DNA from: JACRDV01 sp024860865 [NCBI: Methanobacteriota archaeon]
GTDB taxonomy: Archaea > JACRDV01
NCBI GenBank assembly: GCA_024860865.1
Contig: JACRDV010000022.1
Location: 1-8,590, forward strand
Direction of reading: 5' to 3'
DNA: 8,590 bases
Shown here: one piece after another, positions 5,600 through 8,590 of the stretch
How the letters are laid out: each line of letters starts with the position of its first letter
Numbering within the stretch: position 1 is the first letter of the stretch
Program-made: the position numbers and the translations under genes
The notes under the pieces: generated by a model
Told to the model about the DNA's origin: nothing
The model's database searches: none
Seen by the model: the letters and a program-made list of their open reading frames with translations, nothing else

Positions 5600-5616
5600 A
5601 TCCAAGTTGACCGCAA
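5600..5616 (+). other. Anticodon-loop tRNA intron, 17 nt, position 32/33
   Basis: Exon GCGG (5594-5597) pairs perfectly with intron CCGC (5611-5614). Bulges are AC^A and AA^T. The intron helix is only TC/GA and the outer helix about one pair, so the motif is relaxed. The cut restores loop CTCTGGA with U33. The intron also competes with the tRNA fold, since ATCCA (5600-5604) can pair with TGGAT (5619-5623). Confidence 0.8.
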
Positions 5617-5660
5617 TCTGGATCCGCAGGCACCGGTTCGAATCCGGTCGGGGCTACCAA

Positions 5661-5675
5661 TTTTTTATACTTTTT
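5661..5675 (+). terminator. Oligo-T terminator of tRNA-Gln(CTG)
   Basis: T6 at 5661-5666 followed by T5 at 5671-5675, starting 2 bases after the encoded CCA. This arrangement is typical for archaeal tRNA genes. Confidence 0.6.
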
Positions 5676-5822
5676 GCGGTCTTTATGATATTCTAGATTA
5701 CTTTTGTAGCATCGAAGCTTCTGATGATGGAAGCAATAATCAAATTTCAAATGAAAAGAAGTTTTGTTGTAACTAGTTGTAACTTTGATGAAAAATTTCA
5801 TAAAAAATGTAATACCACAATT

Positions 5823-5830
5823 TTTATAAA
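5823..5830 (+). promoter_or_regulatory. TATA box of pdaD
   Basis: TTTATAAA is centred about 35 bases before the ATG at 5862. The RNA would start near 5853 with a leader of about 10 nt, enough only for the weak TGAG ribosome site. Confidence 0.6.
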
Positions 5831-5861
5831 CTAGTTCACTCTTTTTAAAAAAAATGAGATA

Positions 5862-6323
5862 ATGATTCCAAAAGAATTTTTCATCACTAGCGGAAAAGCT
5901 GTTAGCAAAGTCTCAGCTTTAAATGCCTTTGATCTAGCCTTAGTAAATGCTGGTATAGCCCAATGTAATCTCGTTCCAGTTTCTTCGATTTTACCGCCAA
6001 AAGCAAAACAAGTCCGCAGAAAAAACTTTCCTATTGGTTCAATCACCCATGCTGTAATTGCTCGCATGGATGGTAATGAAGGTGAGACAATTGGAGCAGG
6101 AATTGCCTGGGCTTGGGAGAAAGGAGCTACGTATGGCTTAGTTGCGGAAGCCCATGGCCATATGGATACAAAGGCTTTAAAAGAAGTTCTTGAATGGAAA
6201 ATTACAGAGATGGCAAAAATTAGATCCATTGAGCTCGGAGAAATAAATTATAAAATTGAGGAACTTTGGATTCCAATGGATAACTATGGGTCGGTAATTT
6301 CTGCACTTGTATTCTTGTTTTAA
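5862..6323 (+). CDS. pdaD: Pyruvoyl-dependent arginine decarboxylase
   Basis: This 153-residue proenzyme decarboxylates arginine to agmatine, the first step of archaeal putrescine and polyamine synthesis. It cleaves itself between Ser41 and Ser42 in VSSILPP (40-46), and Ser42 becomes the pyruvoyl group. This gives a beta chain of 41 residues and an alpha chain of 112. GLVAEAHGH (92-100) carries the catalytic Glu95, and GSITHAVIARMDGNEGETIGAG (59-80) is the conserved trimer-core region. Length is close to the known archaeal enzymes. The frame is fixed by these motifs; an ATG 8 bases upstream is out of frame and stops at once. The family is common in Euryarchaeota, while Sulfolobus uses an unrelated S-adenosylmethionine decarboxylase-like enzyme, a small clue to lineage. 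It converges on the MoaD-like gene. Confidence 0.95.
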   Translation: MIPKEFFITSGKAVSKVSALNAFDLALVNAGIAQCNLVPVSSILPPKAKQVRRKNFPIGSITHAVIARMDGNEGETIGAGIAWAWEKGATYGLVAEAHGHMDTKALKEVLEWKITEMAKIRSIELGEINYKIEELWIPMDNYGSVISALVFLF

Positions 6324-6335
6324 TGTTAGTTTATC

Positions 6336-6351
6336 GTTTAAATTTTTAAAC
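6336..6351. terminator. Bidirectional terminator between pdaD and the MoaD-like gene
   Basis: GTTTAAATTTTTAAAC folds as a 7-bp inverted repeat (6336-6342 with 6345-6351) and contains a T5 run on the plus strand. It lies between two stops 40 bp apart on opposite strands, where termination of both is needed. Confidence 0.45.
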
Positions 6352-6362
6352 TTTAGTTAATT

Positions 6363-6701
6363 TTATATTTTTAACTTTGCTCGTTCTTGCCATCGTAAAT
6401 ACACTAAAGACTTACCTCCATGAAGAGCTGGCACTATAAAAATTTCGTCATTATCTTTAAGCTGCATTTTTAAGGCACTTGGGCGAGTATGTAAAACAGT
6501 CTTTCCATTCACAAGAATACCCATATAACCGTGAACTTTGCCAGTATTTTTGTTTATCAATCTCCCCTCAAAGTCGTTTCCATATTTTGCAACAAGCTTC
6601 TCTATTAGCTCCTCAACTGTTGTTGCATTTATGTTTATTTCCTCTTCATCATGTGTTACATCGGTTAAAAATGATGAGAAGCGCACTTTAACGGCGGCCA
6701 G
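6363..6701 (-). CDS. MoaD/SAMP-like ubiquitin-fold sulfur carrier with C-terminal tail
   Basis: A beta-grasp protein of the MoaD/ThiS/SAMP group. Its expected role is sulfur transfer, as a thiocarboxylate in molybdopterin synthesis, or protein modification. The family's order is seen: KVRFSSFLTDVT strand, INATTVEELIEKLVAKYG helix, GYMGILVNGKTV, LKDNDEIFIVPALHGG. The Gly-Gly is not terminal: 16 residues follow (KSLVYLRWQERAKLKI), so a protease would have to expose it. I place the start at CTG (6699-6701), 6 bases after a perfect GGAGGT, giving 112 residues beginning MAAVKVRF. The only standard start is GTG at 6684-6686 (107 residues), which has no ribosome site and trims the first strand. Its own promoter lies upstream. 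moaC and moaB are upstream on the same strand, consistent with a cofactor role. Confidence 0.82.
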   Translation of the reverse strand: MAAVKVRFSSFLTDVTHDEEEININATTVEELIEKLVAKYGNDFEGRLINKNTGKVHGYMGILVNGKTVLHTRPSALKMQLKDNDEIFIVPALHGGKSLVYLRWQERAKLKI

Positions 6702-6707
6702 ATCCCT

Positions 6708-6713
6708 ACCTCC
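6708..6713 (-). promoter_or_regulatory. Strong Shine-Dalgarno site of the MoaD-like gene
   Basis: GGAGGT on the minus strand lies 6 bases before an in-frame CTG (6699-6701) and 21 bases before the GTG at 6684-6686. Its spacing argues for initiation at the CTG. Confidence 0.65.
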
Positions 6714-6766
6714 GCTTGAAAATGAATTGTTTTTATCCTCTAGGAAGTAAATTCTACGAACTCTAA

Positions 6767-6774
6767 TTTTATAA
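6767..6774 (-). promoter_or_regulatory. TATA box of the MoaD-like gene
   Basis: TTATAAAA on the minus strand would start RNA near 6745, giving a leader of about 44 nt that includes GGAGGT. It lies in the 93 bp between the moaB stop and the MoaD-like start, so the gene need not depend on the moaCB transcript. Confidence 0.5.
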
Positions 6775-6794
6775 CCTTTCTAAATCCTAGAAAG

Positions 6795-7337
6795 CTAGAC
6801 CATTTGAACATGCTTAACTAAATGCGGAAGTTCAGGAATTATAAGTTTAGTTAAAGCGAGCTCAACTGCATTAGGTGAACCTGGTAAACATATTATAATT
6901 TTATTATTTATCGTGCCAGCAGTTGCCCTTGAAAGTATAGCAGCTGAACCAATTTTGGCATAACTAATGGATCGAAATAGCTCTCCTACGCCTGGCAGCT
7001 CCTTTTGAAACATCGGAGATAGAGTCTCTATTGTTATGTCTCGAGAGGTTATGCCGGTTCCACCTGTCGTTATTATTGCTTCAGCATCTGAATCGATAAG
7101 CTTAAGAATAGTTTTTTTTATGGTCTCCTTTTCGTCAGGCACTATTGAATAGGATACAACTTCGAACTTTGCTTTTTCAAGCAACTCTTTCATCAATTTT
7201 CCAGAAACATCTCCAATCTTTTTCGGGTCTAGTATTTTTAGTTGAGCAAAATTTCTAAACTTGGAATCGCTTATTGTTACTATCGCGCATTTGACCAGGC
7301 TGGAAGCCATTTCTTTGTGCTCTTTATAGCTAAGCAT
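6795..7337 (-). CDS. moaB: Molybdopterin adenylyltransferase, MoaB/MogA family
   Basis: This 180-residue protein should adenylylate molybdopterin with ATP, preparing it for molybdate or tungstate insertion; archaeal MoaB proteins take this MogA-type role. The fold's motifs are complete: AIVTISDSK (18-26), DVSG (43-46), the TTGGTG loop (90-95) followed by TSRDITIE with Asp100 and Glu104, [11 protein letters not shown] (131-141) and PGSPNAVE (152-159). The ATG at 7335-7337 overlaps the end of moaC by 8 bp (ATGCTTAG), and AAGGA lies 8 bases before it inside moaC, so the pair is translationally coupled. A second ATG at residue 10 (MASSLVK) is possible but has a poorer ribosome site. Length is normal for the family. 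Confidence 0.94.
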   Translation of the reverse strand: MLSYKEHKEMASSLVKCAIVTISDSKFRNFAQLKILDPKKIGDVSGKLMKELLEKAKFEVVSYSIVPDEKETIKKTILKLIDSDAEAIITTGGTGITSRDITIETLSPMFQKELPGVGELFRSISYAKIGSAAILSRATAGTINNKIIICLPGSPNAVELALTKLIIPELPHLVKHVQMV

Positions 7338-7788
7338 GCGGTATTTCCTTTATTTTCTCAACTACTTTTATATCTTCGATTTTTGTGCGAGGATATTGCC
7401 CTTTTTCATCCTTTTCATACTGCTTGACCATATCCCATACTGTTAGAAGGGCAGTAGTAACGCCAACTAATGCTTCCATCTCTACGCCTGTTTTCCCGAT
7501 GCTTGAGACCTCGACTTCTGCCGTTATTTTTTCTTCTGCTGTGTTCAGATCAACTTTAACATTTGTTATTGGTAGAGGATGGCAGAGAAAAAGCAGCTCA
7601 GAAGTTTTCTTTGTTGCTGATATTGCTGCTAACTTAGCTGCTGTGAATACATCGCCCTTTTCAATTTTTCCAGCTTTTACTTTTTCAATGGTTTCTTTTT
7701 TAAGTTTAATGCTACCTTGAGCTTTGGCGATTCGAATTACATCTGGTTTTTTGCTAATGTCGACCATTTTGGCGGTCATTTCTGTCAT
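7330..7788 (-). CDS. moaC: Cyclic pyranopterin monophosphate synthase MoaC
   Basis: MoaC converts the cyclic GTP product made by MoaA into cyclic pyranopterin monophosphate, the first stable intermediate of molybdenum cofactor synthesis. The 152-residue sequence shows MVDISKK (8-14), [19 protein letters not shown] (44-62), the catalytic-site LCHPLPIT with His70 (68-75), [19 protein letters not shown] (95-113) and [13 protein letters not shown] (118-130), where Lys129 is the likely counterpart of the catalytic Lys near the end of the family. The first of three nearby Met codons is chosen because a TATA box at 7813-7820 places transcription start almost exactly on this ATG, and there is no ribosome site; a leaderless mRNA is likely. 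moaA and moaE are not in the window. Confidence 0.95.
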   Translation of the reverse strand: MTEMTAKMVDISKKPDVIRIAKAQGSIKLKKETIEKVKAGKIEKGDVFTAAKLAAISATKKTSELLFLCHPLPITNVKVDLNTAEEKITAEVEVSSIGKTGVEMEALVGVTTALLTVWDMVKQYEKDEKGQYPRTKIEDIKVVEKIKEIPHA

Positions 7789-7812
7789 CTATTTTTATTA
7801 AACTAAGCTAGA

Positions 7813-7820
7813 TTTATAAA
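7813..7820 (-). promoter_or_regulatory. Promoter of the moaC-moaB operon
   Basis: TTTATAAA is centred 28-29 bases before the moaC ATG, so RNA would begin at or within 2 bases of the start codon. No Shine-Dalgarno sequence lies between, which fits a leaderless transcript. Confidence 0.6.
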
Positions 7821-7892
7821 AATGTTTTGAGTCCATCGCCAAGTTATGAGCGAATTTATTAGTGGCTAGATTATTTCAAAAATGTGCAAGAG

Positions 7893-8461
7893 CTAAGTGA
7901 AAAAGCAAGCGAGATTGAGGGAATAATATTTCGATAAAGATAAAAATAAATGTATCTGTGTGATATGAAATTTTACTGCCGTTCTTTTGAGTGCCTTTCT
8001 ATCAAAATCTAAACCTTGCCATTGCAAATTCCTCACTTCATTCAGGCGCAAACCGGCATAGTAGAGGAACACGAGAACAAGTTTGTGCTTAATATTGTTT
8101 GTCACTTCAATCATTTTATTCACTTCCTCCTTGCTCAGCACTACAGGTAGCTTCAAGGTTTTTTAGCGAGAGGCAACTTTTCCTCGAATTTTTCATGCAA
8201 CACATTTTCATAGAAAAATCTTAAAGCAAAATATGTCACTCTCATAGTGGATTTGCTCTTATTGGATTGCGATAAAAGGAATTCCCTCGGTGTTTTGCCA
8301 AATTTTGAGGAAAAATTCTTAAACACGGAAATGTAAACCTTGCCGGTTTGGTAGGAATACTTTCTAAGCTTTATCTCTTCAATCAGCTTTCCTATGAGCT
8401 GGTATCGTTGCTGCGGCGAAAGGGTTTTAATTTCTGCATGTGAATCTCTATAGTGAAACAT
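7893..8461 (-). pseudogene. Frameshifted, truncated tyrosine recombinase (integrase)
   Basis: Two adjoining frames together resemble a XerA/phage-type tyrosine recombinase. The first (8461 to 8153, 102 residues) is the SAM-like core-binding domain: LIEEIKLRKYSYQTGKVY and TMRVTYFALRFFYENVLHE, ending LPLAKKP. The second (from TTG 8156 to 7893) begins the catalytic domain with KLPVVLSKEEVNKMI and YYAGLRLNEVRNL, which holds the first catalytic Arg. They are one base out of frame at a run of six A (8159-8164): one more A, or a -1 slip, gives LAKKTLKLPVVLS. After LDFDRK similarity is lost, and the HxxR region and the active-site Tyr are missing, as are recognisable remains up to the moaC promoter. 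It is therefore inactive as it stands, and marks a past integrating element. Confidence 0.75.
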
Positions 8462-8479
8462 AGATTATGAAACATGAAT

Positions 8480-8543
8480 GCAGGAATAAGAATTGGTAAG
8501 GGCTAGATAGCAGGATCACGGTTAGACTCCCTTACAATCCTGC
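8480..8543. repeat. Imperfect inverted repeat beside the integrase remnant
   Basis: GCAGGA (8480-8485) and GTAAGGG (8496-8502) reappear inverted as CCCTTAC (8529-8535) and TCCTGC (8538-8543). The left arm has extra bases between the two blocks. A third GCAGGAT copy lies at 8510-8516, inside the loop. It begins 18 bases upstream of the integrase start, so it might be a recombinase binding site or a small element's end. Confidence 0.35.
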
Positions 8544-8590
8544 ATATATTTCAAAAATGAAGAGCATCAACGGCTATCGCTGACAACCCG

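Larger units (their letters stand above)
5538..5659 (+). tRNA. tRNA-Gln(CTG) with two introns and encoded CCA
   Basis: The tRNA body is 119 bp plus CCA at 5657-5659. Removing 29- and 17-nt introns leaves 73 nt, as in the TTG isoacceptor. Acceptor AGCCCCG (5538-5544) pairs with CGGGGCT (5649-5655), discriminator A 5656. D stem GGCT pairs with TGCT (5589-5592) with a T13-T22 mismatch. Anticodon stem GCGGA (5594-5598) pairs with TCCGC (5623-5627), and the spliced loop CTCTGGA gives anticodon CTG at 5618-5620. T stem ACCGG pairs with CCGGT around an uninterrupted TTCGAAT. Conserved U8, A14, G15, G18 and G19 are present after splicing. A T-run follows at 5661. The tRNA lies 207 bp after tRNA-Gln(TTG) on the same strand and probably has its own promoter. 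Confidence 0.92.

Noticed and set aside
5571-5801. Minus-strand open frame with LVAPTGFEPVP in it
   Set aside because: It is the antisense reading of tRNA-Gln(CTG). The GFEPV string is the well-known false protein produced by translating across a tRNA T arm. The plus-strand frame at 5588-5776 is likewise tRNA sequence running into spacer.
5831-6229. 132-codon open frame opposite pdaD
   Set aside because: It mirrors pdaD, whose protein matches a known family in full. The antisense product has no family features.
7385-7720. Plus-strand open frame opposite moaC, and similar shadows at 765-977, 4707-4904, 4944-5129, 6479-6750 and 7242-7427
   Set aside because: Each lies wholly or largely opposite, or in another frame of, a well-supported gene, and lacks a plausible start signal or protein pattern.

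Overview
The window looks archaeal. It has TATA-type promoters (TTTATAAA about 26 bases before the inferred starts), a probable leaderless mRNA, archaeal protein families (6-phospho-3-hexuloisomerase, pyruvoyl-dependent arginine decarboxylase, UPF0058), and tRNA genes cut by bulge-helix-bulge introns. An AT-rich member of the Thermoproteota/TACK group, perhaps Bathyarchaeia-like, fits this mix. That placement is an inference; no marker here settles it.

Layout, left to right. Bases 3-137 are the C-terminal end of an unrecognised gene. On the minus strand, an endonuclease IV-like TIM-barrel gene and a 6-phospho-3-hexuloisomerase gene form a tight operon, preceded by a UPF0058 gene. Bases 2100-3840 hold accessory genes on the plus strand: a two-gene operon of unknown function behind a 17-bp palindrome, then a three-helix membrane protein. 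A 424-bp AT-rich spacer with repeated complementary segments precedes a cation diffusion facilitator.

The most striking part is 5190-5659. Two glutamine tRNA genes lie about 200 bp apart on the same strand. tRNA-Gln(TTG) is interrupted by three introns: D-loop 31 nt, anticodon loop 16 nt and T-loop 21 nt. tRNA-Gln(CTG) is interrupted by two: D-loop 29 nt, and 17 nt between positions 32 and 33. Removing them gives a 73-nt tRNA in both cases, and each junction can be folded with a 4-bp central helix and 3-nt bulges. Both D-loop introns split G18 from G19.

To the right are a pyruvoyl arginine decarboxylase (polyamine synthesis) and, convergent to it, molybdenum cofactor genes. These are a MoaD/SAMP-like ubiquitin-fold protein with an unusual tail after its Gly-Gly, and an overlapping moaC-moaB pair behind a probable leaderless promoter. 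MoaC makes cyclic pyranopterin phosphate, a MoaD-type protein would supply sulfur, and MoaB adenylylates molybdopterin. The right edge carries a frameshifted, truncated tyrosine recombinase and an imperfect inverted repeat, signs of a past mobile element.
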